The notes below the pieces were generated by a model. It saw nothing but the letters and a program-made list of their open reading frames with translations. It was not told where the DNA came from and did not search any database. A stretch of DNA of 64,000 nucleotides from Pseudomonas sp. MTM4 (GTDB taxonomy: Bacteria > Pseudomonadota > Gammaproteobacteria > Pseudomonadales > Pseudomonadaceae), in assembly GCF_019355055.1 (NCBI RefSeq), contig NZ_CP048411.1, forward strand, positions 4,325,001 to 4,389,000, written 5' to 3'. Shown here in pieces: positions 35,845 to 43,895 of the stretch (position 1 is the first letter of the stretch; each line of letters opens with the position of its first letter). Made by a program: the position numbers and the translations under genes.

Positions 35845-36918
35845 ATGAATGCCCCCGAGTTGATCGACGTACTCCCGGCGCATCGTTTCGATGAGGCCGC
35901 GCTAGCTCGGTATCTGCGCCTGCATCTGCCGCAGCTGGGTGATGACGGTCTGAGCATCAAGCAATTCCAGGGCGGCCAGTCCAACCCCACTTACCTGCTG
36001 GAGACGGCGGGGCGCAGATATGTGCTGCGCAAGAAACCACCGGGCCAGGTGCTGCCCTCGGCGCACATGGTTGAACGCGAATACAAGGTGATTCGCGCGT
36101 TGTCCGAACACACCCGCGTGCCTGTGCCGCATGTGCATCTGCTGTGTGAGGATGAAAGCGTCATCGGCACGGCCTTCTATCTGATGGATCACGTCGAGGG
36201 GCGAATCTTCAGTCATCCGGCGCTGGAGGAGCTGGCGGTCCAGGAGCGTCAGGCGATCCACCTGGCGGCTATCGACACCCTGGCCGAGCTGCATCAGGTC
36301 GACGTCGAGGCGGTGGGGCTTGGCGACTTCGGCAAGGCCCAAGGCTATTTCGCCCGTCAGGTGAAGCGTTGGTCCGGCCAGTATCAGGCCTCCCGCACGG
36401 GCGACATGCCGGCGATGGAGCGGTTGATGCAGTGGCTTCCCGAACAGGTGCTGCAGCGCGACGAGTGCGCCATCGCCCATGGCGACTACCGTCTCGGTAA
36501 CCTGATCTTCGAACCTGGAGCACCAAAAGTCGCAGCGATTCTCGACTGGGAACTGTCCACCATCGGCCATCCGCTCGCGGATCTCGCTTATTTCTGCTTG
36601 CCCTATCACCTGCCAGCCGGTGTGGATGGCTTGCGTGGACTGGTCGGCACCGACCTACAGGCGCAAGGTATTCCGTCTGAGCAGCAAGTACTGGAACGTT
36701 ATTGCCAACAAAGCGGACGCGCCGATGTCGCGCAGTGGCATGTCTTCGTGGCGTTTTCGCTGTTCCGTCTCGCGGCGATTCTGCAAGGCGTTTACGCCCG
36801 TGCGCTGCAGGGCAATGCCAGCAATGCCGATGCGCTGCAGGTCGGCCAGCGCGCCGGTTTGCTTGCAGAAGCTGGCTGGCGCATCGCCCAGCGCGGCGAC
36901 AGGGGAGAATCGGTATGA
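35845..36918 (+). CDS. Aminoglycoside-phosphotransferase-like kinase (ACAD10/11 kinase type)
   Basis: 357 residues from the ATG at 35845 (GAGGAA upstream). The APH fold has the Brenner motif HGDYRLGN (His212, Asp214, Asn219) and the metal-binding ILDWELSTIGHP (Asp234, Glu236). The N-terminal nucleotide-binding part FQGGQSNPTYLL and YVLRKKPPGQVLPSAH is typical of the ACAD10/11 kinase branch and of LvaA, which phosphorylate hydroxyacyl-CoA. An antibiotic-resistance role is unlikely given the setting. Its stop overlaps the surE start (ATGA, 36915-36918). Confidence 0.92.
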   Translation: MNAPELIDVLPAHRFDEAALARYLRLHLPQLGDDGLSIKQFQGGQSNPTYLLETAGRRYVLRKKPPGQVLPSAHMVEREYKVIRALSEHTRVPVPHVHLLCEDESVIGTAFYLMDHVEGRIFSHPALEELAVQERQAIHLAAIDTLAELHQVDVEAVGLGDFGKAQGYFARQVKRWSGQYQASRTGDMPAMERLMQWLPEQVLQRDECAIAHGDYRLGNLIFEPGAPKVAAILDWELSTIGHPLADLAYFCLPYHLPAGVDGLRGLVGTDLQAQGIPSEQQVLERYCQQSGRADVAQWHVFVAFSLFRLAAILQGVYARALQGNASNADALQVGQRAGLLAEAGWRIAQRGDRGESV

Positions 36919-37718
36919 GCGGTCCATTGCTGCGCCGCGTCCTGCTGACCAACGACGACGGCATCGCTGCGCCGGGGCTGGCCTTGCTCGAACGGATCGC
37001 TGCGCAACTGGCTGAGGAAGTCTGGGTGGTGGCCCCCGAGCACGACCAGAGCGGCACCGGCCAAGGCATCTCTGTGCATTCGCCGCTGCGGGTGTATCGC
37101 CACGGCGAGCGGCGCTTCGCCGTTTCCGGTACGCCGTCCGACTGCGTGATGTTCGCCATGGCCGAGTGGCTGCAGGATTCGCCGCCCGATCTGGTGCTCT
37201 CTGGCGTCAACAGCGGGGCGAATATTGGCGACTCGGTGCCTTACTCAGGAACCATCGGTGCGGTGCTTAGCGCTGATCTGCTGGGGTTGCCGGCCATCGG
37301 CCTGAGCCAGGCCTTTCTTGATCGCACAGATATCGATTGGTCCTGTGTCAAAACCTACGCTGAAACCACGATCCGCGAACTCTGGATGCGCCGCGCGGAA
37401 GGCGGCTGTTGCTGGAACGTGAATTTTCCCGCCTGCTCGGCCGACGCGGTCAGCCATATGCGGATGACCCAACAGTCGCGCGGCTCAATTACCAAGCCGC
37501 GCCTGCAGGCCGGCCGGGACGGTCGAGGTCTGCCGTATTGGTGGCTTGGCTTCGAGCATTCCTCCTCGCACATCGTTGCGCCTGAGGCGGACGTCACGGC
37601 GCTGCGCGAGAAACGCATCGCCATCACACCCTTGCGCGACACCCAGGGCTGGCTCGACTGGGGCGAAGAACGGGCCATGGCCGAACTGGCCTCTAATATG
37701 GATTCAGGAGTTCTGTAA
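36915..37718 (+). CDS. surE: SurE-family phosphatase/nucleotidase in a catabolic operon
   Basis: 267 residues from the ATG at 36915, which overlaps the kinase stop. SurE motifs: metal-binding LTNDDGIAAPGL (Asp14, Asp15), APEHDQSGTG, and LSGVNSGANIGDSVPYSGTIGA. SurE enzymes hydrolyse nucleoside monophosphates and other phosphate esters with Mn2+. The usual surE sits beside pcm/nlpD/rpoS; this copy lies between a kinase and a CoA ligase, with both junctions overlapping, so it is probably a paralogue dedicated to this pathway. A phosphatase beside the kinase recalls the HAD domain fused in ACAD10. Confidence 0.9.
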   Translation: MSGPLLRRVLLTNDDGIAAPGLALLERIAAQLAEEVWVVAPEHDQSGTGQGISVHSPLRVYRHGERRFAVSGTPSDCVMFAMAEWLQDSPPDLVLSGVNSGANIGDSVPYSGTIGAVLSADLLGLPAIGLSQAFLDRTDIDWSCVKTYAETTIRELWMRRAEGGCCWNVNFPACSADAVSHMRMTQQSRGSITKPRLQAGRDGRGLPYWWLGFEHSSSHIVAPEADVTALREKRIAITPLRDTQGWLDWGEERAMAELASNMDSGVL

Positions 37719-39397
37719 TGTTCACTCGTCATCACGCAGTCTGGCCCGAGGATCTGCCCAAACACCTGACGGTGCCGGAGACCAGCCTGTTCGCCAATCT
37801 GGAGATCTCCGCCCGGCGCTTCCCGGACAAGACGGCCATCGTCTATTACGACACCCTGATTACCTACACCGAACTGCTGCGTGAAGTAGAGGCGCTGGCC
37901 GGCTACCTGCAGAACCTGGGTGTCGCCAAGGGTAATCGTGTCCTGCTGTATATGCAGAACTCGCCGCAGTTCACCATCGCCTACTACGCGATTCTTCGTG
38001 CGGACGCGGTGGTGGTGCCGGTCAATCCGATGAACCACACCGCCGAGCTTGAACACTACCTGCACGATACCGGCGCGGCGGTCTGCCTTTGCGGACAGGA
38101 GCTGACCGGTTTCATTTCATCACTGGTTGGCACTGCACAGCTGCGCCAGGTGATCGTCGCTGCCTATTCGGACTATATCCGGCAGCCCACCGACCTCGCG
38201 CTGCCGGCCGAGGTCCAGGCCGCGGCGATCGCACCGGATTTCGCCGGCGGCATCGGCTGGCGCGATGCCTTGGATGCGGGCCATACGCCCGGTCCGCACA
38301 CCGCCGGCCCGGACGATCTGTGCGTGTTCCCCTACAGCTCCGGCACTACCGGCGCGCCGAAGGGCTGCATGCACACCCATCGCTCGGCGATGGCGACCAT
38401 CATTCATCGCGTGGTCTGGACCAACAGCACCAGCGAATCGGTGATTCTCGCGACGTTGCCGTATTTTCACGTCACCGGTATGCAGGGCGCCATGAGCGGG
38501 CCGATCTACAACGGCGGCACCGCGGTTATCATGACCCGCTGGGATCGCAAGGTGGCGGCGAAACTGATCGAGCGCCACGCGGTAACCGGCTGGGTCAATA
38601 TCGCCACCATGGCCATCGACTTTCTCGCCGATCCGGATCTCGAACAGTACGACCTGTCCAGCCTGGTCAGCGTCGGCGGCGGCGGGGCGGCGATGCCCAA
38701 GGCGGTAGAGGAGAAGCTGCACCGGCTCACCGGCCTACGCTATATCGAGGGCTATGGTCTGTCCGAAACCATTGCCGCCACCCATATCAACCCGGTGGCG
38801 AAACCCAAGGCGCAGTGCCTCGGCATTCCGGTATTCGACGTGGATAGCCGGGTTATCGACCTGACTACGCAACGTGAACTCGGCCCCAACGAGGTAGGTG
38901 AGATCGTCAGTCACGGTCCGCAGGTGTTCGTCGGTTACTGGAACCGGCCAGAAGAGACCGAACGTGCCTTCATCGAGCTGGACGGTAAGCGTTTCTTCCG
39001 TACCGGGGACATGGGCTACTACGACGAGGACGGCTATTTTTTTATGGTCGATCGCGTTAAGCGCATGATCAACGCGTCGGGTTTCAAGGTCTGGCCGTCA
39101 GAGGTCGAAAGCTTGATGTACCGTCATCCGGCGATCCAGGAATGTTGCGTCATCTCGCGCCCCGACCCGAAGCGCGGCGAGACGGTGAAGGCCTGCGTTG
39201 TGCTGCGTGACGGTCAGGCCGGGCTGGTCAGCGAACAGGACGTCATCGACTGGTGCAAGGCGGAGATGGCGGCCTACAAGGCACCGGTATATGTCGAGTT
39301 CGTCGCGTCGCTGCCTCGCTCGTCCACCGGCAAGCTGATGTGGCGCGCCTTGCAGGAAGAAGAAAATCGCAAGCACGCCAGTGCCCAGGAGGCCTGA
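37718..39397 (+). CDS. AMP-binding acyl-CoA ligase
   Basis: 559 residues, an ANL-family adenylating enzyme. ATP-binding P-loop YSSGTTGAPKGCMHTH, A5 motif EGYGLSET, A7 YRTGDMGYYDEDGYFFMVDR-like FRTGDMGYYDEDGYF, A8 hinge RVKRMINASGFKVWPSEVE, and the catalytic Lys in SSTGKLMWR. It activates a carboxylic acid, of medium or long chain or hydroxylated, to its CoA thioester. The start codon overlaps the surE stop (TAATG), indicating translational coupling. It would be the entry reaction for the acid brought in by the TRAP transporter. Confidence 0.93.
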   Translation: MFTRHHAVWPEDLPKHLTVPETSLFANLEISARRFPDKTAIVYYDTLITYTELLREVEALAGYLQNLGVAKGNRVLLYMQNSPQFTIAYYAILRADAVVVPVNPMNHTAELEHYLHDTGAAVCLCGQELTGFISSLVGTAQLRQVIVAAYSDYIRQPTDLALPAEVQAAAIAPDFAGGIGWRDALDAGHTPGPHTAGPDDLCVFPYSSGTTGAPKGCMHTHRSAMATIIHRVVWTNSTSESVILATLPYFHVTGMQGAMSGPIYNGGTAVIMTRWDRKVAAKLIERHAVTGWVNIATMAIDFLADPDLEQYDLSSLVSVGGGGAAMPKAVEEKLHRLTGLRYIEGYGLSETIAATHINPVAKPKAQCLGIPVFDVDSRVIDLTTQRELGPNEVGEIVSHGPQVFVGYWNRPEETERAFIELDGKRFFRTGDMGYYDEDGYFFMVDRVKRMINASGFKVWPSEVESLMYRHPAIQECCVISRPDPKRGETVKACVVLRDGQAGLVSEQDVIDWCKAEMAAYKAPVYVEFVASLPRSSTGKLMWRALQEEENRKHASAQEA

Positions 39398-39455
39398 CCA
39401 AACAGCCCCGGCTGCGAGTCATGCCTATGCGCTTTCGAATCCAATGGAGAAGACT

Positions 39456-40202
39456 ATGCAAGATCCAACTTCGACGAATCGGGACGCGGAATGGCAGGTT
39501 CGCAAGGACCTTGCCGCGGCCTATCGGCTGGTGGCGCACTTCGGCTGGGACGATCTCGTTTTCACTCATCTGTCTGCGCGCGTGCCGGGGCCAGAACATC
39601 ATTTCCTGATCAACCCGTACGGCCTGCTGTTTCAGGAAATCACCGCCTCGTCGCTGGTGAAGGTCGACAGCGACGGACAGATCGTCCAGAGCGGCAGCCT
39701 GCACCGGGTCAATCCGGCTGGCTTCACCATCCACAGCGCTATCCATATGGGCCGTGAGGATGCCAGCGCGGTTATGCATTTGCATGCAGCCGACGGCACG
39801 GCGGTCTCGGCGCACCGCGATGGCCTACTGCCGCTGAGCCAGACTGCGATGCTTTGCGTAGATCACATCAGCTACCACGACTACGAGGGTGTGGCACTGG
39901 ACCTGAGCGAGCGCGAACGGCTGATCCGCGATCTTGGCGACAAGCAGATGATGATCCTGCGCAACCATGGCGTGCTTACGGCGGGGAGCACCGTCGCCGA
40001 AGCCTTCACTTACCTGTATTTCCTGATGAAGGCTTGCGAGATTCAGGTGCGTGCACAATCTTGCGGGCCGACCTATCAGCCATCCGCCGCTGCCATCGAG
40101 ACCACTCGCCAGCAATCGGCCGAACTGGGCAAAGCAGCCAAGCTGACCTGGCCGGCGCTGTTGCGCCTGCTTGAAGCCAACGGTCACGTCTACGCGATAT
40201 AG
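39456..40202 (+). CDS. Class II aldolase/adducin-domain protein
   Basis: 248 residues from the ATG at 39456, chosen because GGAGA lies five bases before it; an in-frame ATG at 39444 overlaps that box. The class II aldolase fold has zinc-ligand histidines in MHLHAADG and in LRNHGVLTAG, with FTHLSARVPGPEHHFLINPYG near the N-terminus. Members include fuculose-phosphate aldolase and many of unknown substrate. Within the operon it may cleave or rearrange a hydroxyacid intermediate. Confidence 0.9.
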   Translation: MQDPTSTNRDAEWQVRKDLAAAYRLVAHFGWDDLVFTHLSARVPGPEHHFLINPYGLLFQEITASSLVKVDSDGQIVQSGSLHRVNPAGFTIHSAIHMGREDASAVMHLHAADGTAVSAHRDGLLPLSQTAMLCVDHISYHDYEGVALDLSERERLIRDLGDKQMMILRNHGVLTAGSTVAEAFTYLYFLMKACEIQVRAQSCGPTYQPSAAAIETTRQQSAELGKAAKLTWPALLRLLEANGHVYAI

Positions 40203-40251
40203 CATCTGCGGCAGATGGCACCCTTTCCAATAATTTTGAGGCAGAGCGTCC

Positions 40252-41181
40252 GTGAAAATCCTCTTCGTTGCCGCAGATCCCAAGCCCGAGCGCTGGACCA
40301 ACCTGATTAAGCAGCATCTTCCAGACGCTGAGATTCAGGTTTGGCATCCGGATAGCCCGGGTTACGGTGCCGACTACGCCATCGTTTGGCATCCGCCGAC
40401 GGCGTTGTTCGACAAGGAACCGCAGCTCAAGGCCGTCTTCAATCTCGGCGCCGGGGTGGATGCGCTGGTGCGCGTGCCGAACCTGCCGCGCGACATTCCC
40501 GTGGTGCGCCTGGAAGACGCCGGCATGTCGGTGCAGATGGCCGAATACGTTGCGTATCACGTCATTGGCATCAGCCGCGACATGGACGCCTACCGCCAGC
40601 AGCAAGCCGCAGGGCAGTGGAAACTGCGCCGGCCGATCGAGCGCAGCGAATGGCCGGTTGGCGTGCTCGGGCTCGGCCATATCGGCCAGCGCGTCGCCCG
40701 CACCTTGGCCGGGCTGGACTATCCCGTGTGCGGCTGGGCGCGCTCCAAGTACGACATCGAGGGCGTGCGCAGCTTCGCCGGCGAGGCCGAACTGGACAGC
40801 TTTCTCGGTGAAACCCGTGTGATGATCAATACGCTGCCGCTGACCGACAGTACCCGCGACTTAATCGACTACTCGCTGCTCGCGAAGCTGAGGCCTGATG
40901 CGGTGGTGATCAACGTCGGTCGCGGCGAGCATCTGGTGGATCAGGATCTTTGCCGCGCCATCGAAGAAGGCCGCGTTGCCCGCGCGGTGCTCGACGTGTT
41001 CCGTGAAGAACCGCTACCGACGACACATCCGTTCTGGCACATGCCGCAGGTGACCATCACCCCGCATGTCTCGGCGCGGACCCTGCGCGAAGCGACCATT
41101 GCGCAGATCGCCAGCAAAATCGCTGCGCTGGAGCAGGGGCAGGCCATCAGCGGTGTCATCGATATTCAGCGCGGTTACTGA
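40252..41181 (+). CDS. ghrA: Glyoxylate/hydroxypyruvate reductase A-like 2-hydroxyacid dehydrogenase
   Basis: 309 residues from a GTG start. D-2-hydroxyacid dehydrogenase fold: nucleotide-binding GVLGLGHIGQRVAR (from about residue 140), INVGRGEHLVD, DVFREEPLP and the catalytic His in ITPHVSART. It closely follows GhrA in length and motifs. It reduces glyoxylate or hydroxypyruvate with NADPH. It is the last gene of the operon, 49 bp after the aldolase. A 2-oxoacid reductase beside an aldolase suggests that a small 2-oxoacid or glyoxylate is a pathway product (inference). Confidence 0.9.
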   Translation: MKILFVAADPKPERWTNLIKQHLPDAEIQVWHPDSPGYGADYAIVWHPPTALFDKEPQLKAVFNLGAGVDALVRVPNLPRDIPVVRLEDAGMSVQMAEYVAYHVIGISRDMDAYRQQQAAGQWKLRRPIERSEWPVGVLGLGHIGQRVARTLAGLDYPVCGWARSKYDIEGVRSFAGEAELDSFLGETRVMINTLPLTDSTRDLIDYSLLAKLRPDAVVINVGRGEHLVDQDLCRAIEEGRVARAVLDVFREEPLPTTHPFWHMPQVTITPHVSARTLREATIAQIASKIAALEQGQAISGVIDIQRGY

Positions 41182-41291
41182 GCGAGCGGCAGACGGACCT
41201 GCCAAGACAGCGCTCTGCGCCCGATCGGTGCTTTCACCCAAGGCTGGGAATTTTGCGACAATGCCGCCTCTTTGATCAGGCGAACCCGTCC

Positions 41292-41630
41292 ATGTCCGAA
41301 CGTAACCCCATCCCGCTGATCCTCACCGCGATCGGCAGCGTCATTGGTACCGTCGCGGTGCTGTCTTACTATGGCTACGTGCATATGGCCAAGCCGGAGG
41401 ACGCCCTGCTGCTGGCCGACTACACCATGCTCAAGACTATTCCCGGCGAAGACTATCGCGTCTCGCTGAAGCCGGCGGCTCAGGTGGCCGAATGCATCGA
41501 CGGCGTTCTGGTGCTTTTCGACACCGAGCAGAAGGGGCTGACCGGTGTGCTGGTAGACAACCGCAAGCGTGCGATCCGCTGCATGGGGCAGCAGGTGCCG
41601 ATGAGCGAGGCACCGGCAGCCCAGCAGTGA
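41292..41630 (+). CDS. Conserved hypothetical protein with one membrane segment
   Basis: 112 residues from the ATG at 41292; the frame opens at 41253 without a ribosome binding site. One transmembrane helix (ILTAIGSVIGTVAVLSYYGYV, about 9-30) is followed by a soluble domain of about 80 residues (MAKPEDALLLADYTML, AECIDGVLVLFD). I do not recognise a named family. The helix near the N-terminus suggests an inner-membrane protein with its C-terminal part in the periplasm. Confidence 0.75.
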   Translation: MSERNPIPLILTAIGSVIGTVAVLSYYGYVHMAKPEDALLLADYTMLKTIPGEDYRVSLKPAAQVAECIDGVLVLFDTEQKGLTGVLVDNRKRAIRCMGQQVPMSEAPAAQQ

Positions 41631-41819
41631 TGCTTGGCGATGCGTTCGGTAACGTCTTGAGCGAACAGTGCCAGCTTCGAAACAGGTGACGAGTCGCTTG
41701 AGCCCGGCTACATATATGTATGAGCGGCACACTTGGAAGGCAATCTGGGCGCATTGGCCGCACACGGCTTAGCGCTTGATGGGGAGTGGGGCGAAGCTAA
41801 GACGTATCAGCAGCCTGAA

Positions 41820-41838
41820 GCCCGCCACGAGGGCGGGC
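41820..41838 (-). terminator. GC-rich hairpin after the OmpA-like lipoprotein gene
   Basis: GCCCGCC/GGCGGGC with an ACGAG loop lies 22 bp beyond the stop of the minus-strand gene. On that strand only a weak CTTCAGG tail follows, so termination strength is uncertain. Confidence 0.5.
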
Positions 41839-41859
41839 GTACAGTCAGGCAAAAGGGGA

Positions 41860-42663
41860 TCATTCCATGGACGAACGTGGCGCGACGCGCTGGTTGTCAT
41901 TGGAAATCGTCACCTCTACGCGGCGATTCATCGCCCGGCCAGAAGTCGAGCCATTGCTTGCCACCGGATACTCTTCACCATAACCAACCGTCTGGATGCG
42001 CTGTGGATCGACGCCCGCACGGGTCAGGGCGCGTTGAACGGCTTGGGCACGGCGCTCGGAGAGCTGCTGGTTGTAGCTGGCCGCGCCGGTGCTGTCGGTG
42101 TAGCCCTCGACCACGACCTTGCGCTCCGGGTTGTCGTTGAGGAATTCGGCGAGCTTCTGCACGCCGCGCATGCCGGACTGCTTGAGTTCCGCCTTGTCGA
42201 GGTCGAACAGTACGTCACCGAAGGTCACCAGGGTGCCGCGTTCGGTCTGCTTGGCTTGTAGATCCTGCTGCAGTTTGCGGATTTCGTCCTGCTGGCGCTT
42301 GAGCTGCTGCTCGCGCGATTCGAGGCGGGCTTCGGCGCGCTTGGCAGAGGCTTTCTCGATTTCCTGCTCGGCGGTACGCAGAGCGATGGTCTGCTCGGCG
42401 AGCTCGATTCGACGCTGGGTCAGATAGGCGAGCTGATCCACCTTTTCTTCGTCCGCATCGTTCAGGTAGGCCTGGTTGGCCTTCTCCAGCATTTTGCCGG
42501 CGTCTTCGGTTTCCAGCGCTGCCAGAGTGGCGGAGCGGGCGTCCGCCTGTAGCTGCGAATACTGTCCGCGCGCCTGTTCGAGGTTCTGGTTGGGTTGCGA
42601 GGAGCAGGCGGCCAAGCCGATGGTCATGGCCAGCACGGTAGGGAGCGTCAGTAGTTTATTCAT
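41860..42663 (-). CDS. OmpA-family lipoprotein (LptF-like)
   Basis: 267 residues. Lipoprotein signal with the lipobox cysteine at residue 20 (IGLAAC). Residues 25-135 form a DUF4398-like, strongly charged coiled coil (ELAEQTIALRTAEQEIEKASAKRAEARLESREQQLKR region). The C-terminal OmpA domain (about 145-255) has VTFGDVLFDLDKAELK, VEGYTDSTGAASYNQQLSERRAQ and NRRVEVTI, which bind peptidoglycan diaminopimelate. It should tether the outer membrane to the wall. In P. aeruginosa a similar lipoprotein (LptF) is linked to envelope stress. It is downstream of a DUF4398 lipoprotein in the same operon. Confidence 0.92.
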   Translation of the reverse strand: MNKLLTLPTVLAMTIGLAACSSQPNQNLEQARGQYSQLQADARSATLAALETEDAGKMLEKANQAYLNDADEEKVDQLAYLTQRRIELAEQTIALRTAEQEIEKASAKRAEARLESREQQLKRQQDEIRKLQQDLQAKQTERGTLVTFGDVLFDLDKAELKQSGMRGVQKLAEFLNDNPERKVVVEGYTDSTGAASYNQQLSERRAQAVQRALTRAGVDPQRIQTVGYGEEYPVASNGSTSGRAMNRRVEVTISNDNQRVAPRSSME

Positions 42664-42704
42664 AACGAATCATCCTGTCTTGAAGGCGTGGGAATGAAGG
42701 GTGA

Positions 42705-43100
42705 TCACTGGGTGCCGCGCATGCTTTCTTCGCGCAGCTCCTGGATACCCCGATTGGCGTCCTCCACAGCCTTCTGCGCCTTGGCGGCCTGGGCCTTGCG
42801 CTCGGCGACGCGTGCATCCCACTCGGCTTGCTGGGCCAGCTTGCGCGCCTGGTCGTAGTTTTCCTTCTGCATGGCCAGTTCGGCCTGCTTCCATTTTTCC
42901 TGCGCGTTGCGCATTTCAACGGCGGCGTATTCGGTGCCACCTGCGCTCACGGCGCTACGCACCGCGGATTCGGTCACGGCAAACTGCTCGTTCGGTGGAT
43001 TGCCTGCACAACCAACCAGCAGCAGACCGCCTAATGCAACGGCTGCCAGCTTGGGTAACTGAGATCGCAATAGAGGGCTTTCGATAGTGTTCATTTTCAT
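42705..43100 (-). CDS. DUF4398 lipoprotein
   Basis: 131 residues from the ATG at 43100 (GGAG upstream); the frame opens at 43178 but lacks a start signal. The lipoprotein signal ends at LLLVGC (Cys31). The mature protein is a single DUF4398 helical hairpin: FAVTESAVRSAVSAGG, then a charged coil of about 60 residues (AQEKWKQAELAMQKENYDQA). It is paired with the OmpA-like lipoprotein that contains the same kind of domain, 41 bp downstream, suggesting the two helical parts interact. Confidence 0.88.
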   Translation of the reverse strand: MKMNTIESPLLRSQLPKLAAVALGGLLLVGCAGNPPNEQFAVTESAVRSAVSAGGTEYAAVEMRNAQEKWKQAELAMQKENYDQARKLAQQAEWDARVAERKAQAAKAQKAVEDANRGIQELREESMRGTQ

Positions 43101-43272
43101 GGCCAGTCTCCAGTTGAAGATCAGGGAACAGTGCCCGCAGCGGCCCTTAGTCAAGGGTCCGCCAATCACGACGGGCATGTTTTTGTGAGGCCAGCGGCGC
43201 TTAATCGTTCCAGCGCATATGCAAACGAAACCTCTGGATAGGGCTTTTCAGCAGCTTTTCAGTGCGGTCGAC

Positions 43273-43305
43273 AAAGGGCGACGCGCAGGTGAGCGTCGCC
43301 TCTTT
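43273..43305 (-). terminator. Hairpin after the 43357-43698 gene
   Basis: AAAGGGCGACGC and GCGTCGCCTCTTT are inverted copies with a 9-base loop. It lies just past the stop of the minus-strand gene; the poly-T tail is short. Confidence 0.6.
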
Positions 43306-43356
43306 GCAGGCTTGTGAACGGGTTTGCCGCTGAGTAACGGTGCCATCTGAGCAGCG

Positions 43357-43698
43357 TTAGGAATGCTCCGGTTGCTCGGCGAGCAAGCGCTCGAGATGCT
43401 TGCGCGACAGGGCAAGGAAACGCGGTGTCGGGCCAATGTCCTCGTAGATCGGATCACCTTGCTCATCGGTGGCAATGACCTTGGCGCCCTGTTGATAGGG
43501 AAGGGTCGTCTCGATGGCTTCGAGCGCGGCGCCGACCAATTCGCCAAGCAGCTCTTCGGTACTGCGCTTGGGGTACATCTCCGCCAAGGCCGCCAGCCGT
43601 GCGGCACTCTCGACGTCCAGGGGAATGCTGTACTGCGTGCTGCTCATGCGGCCAGTGGCACTGCTTTCCCACTCACGGACCAGTTCTGAGATTTTCAT
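43357..43698 (-). CDS. Conserved hypothetical protein
   Basis: 113 residues from the ATG at 43698; an ATG at 43707 is in frame. An acidic, helical protein without signal peptide or membrane segment. MKISELVREWE looks like a conserved N-terminus and is followed by a Ser/Thr-rich linker and a helical part (SAARLAALAEMYPKRSTEELLGELVGAALEAIE). The C-terminus IYEDIGPTPRFLALSRKHLERLL has a family-like conserved feel, but I do not recognise it. It is a single-gene unit divergent from ppc. Confidence 0.75.
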   Translation of the reverse strand: MKISELVREWESSATGRMSSTQYSIPLDVESAARLAALAEMYPKRSTEELLGELVGAALEAIETTLPYQQGAKVIATDEQGDPIYEDIGPTPRFLALSRKHLERLLAEQPEHS

Positions 43699-43895
43699 TG
43701 ACTCCATCCTTAGCCCGCCGTGGCGAGCGATATCTGGGTGAAATGCGAGCGGCCGTCGAACTGGCAGTTTTCGCTACGCCTTGTCTTCGACGGATACGCT
43801 GGGCACTCTGTTTGGAGGGTTCTAACAGGTAGCCGTTCAGCAATCGGTCGCATATCGAAAGGCGCTTTCGGTGATGCGACCCGGGAGACAGGAAC

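Noticed and set aside
35845..36918. Aminoglycoside resistance gene
   Set aside because: The APH fold belongs to the ACAD10/11-kinase branch and lies in a catabolic operon, so antibiotic modification is unlikely.
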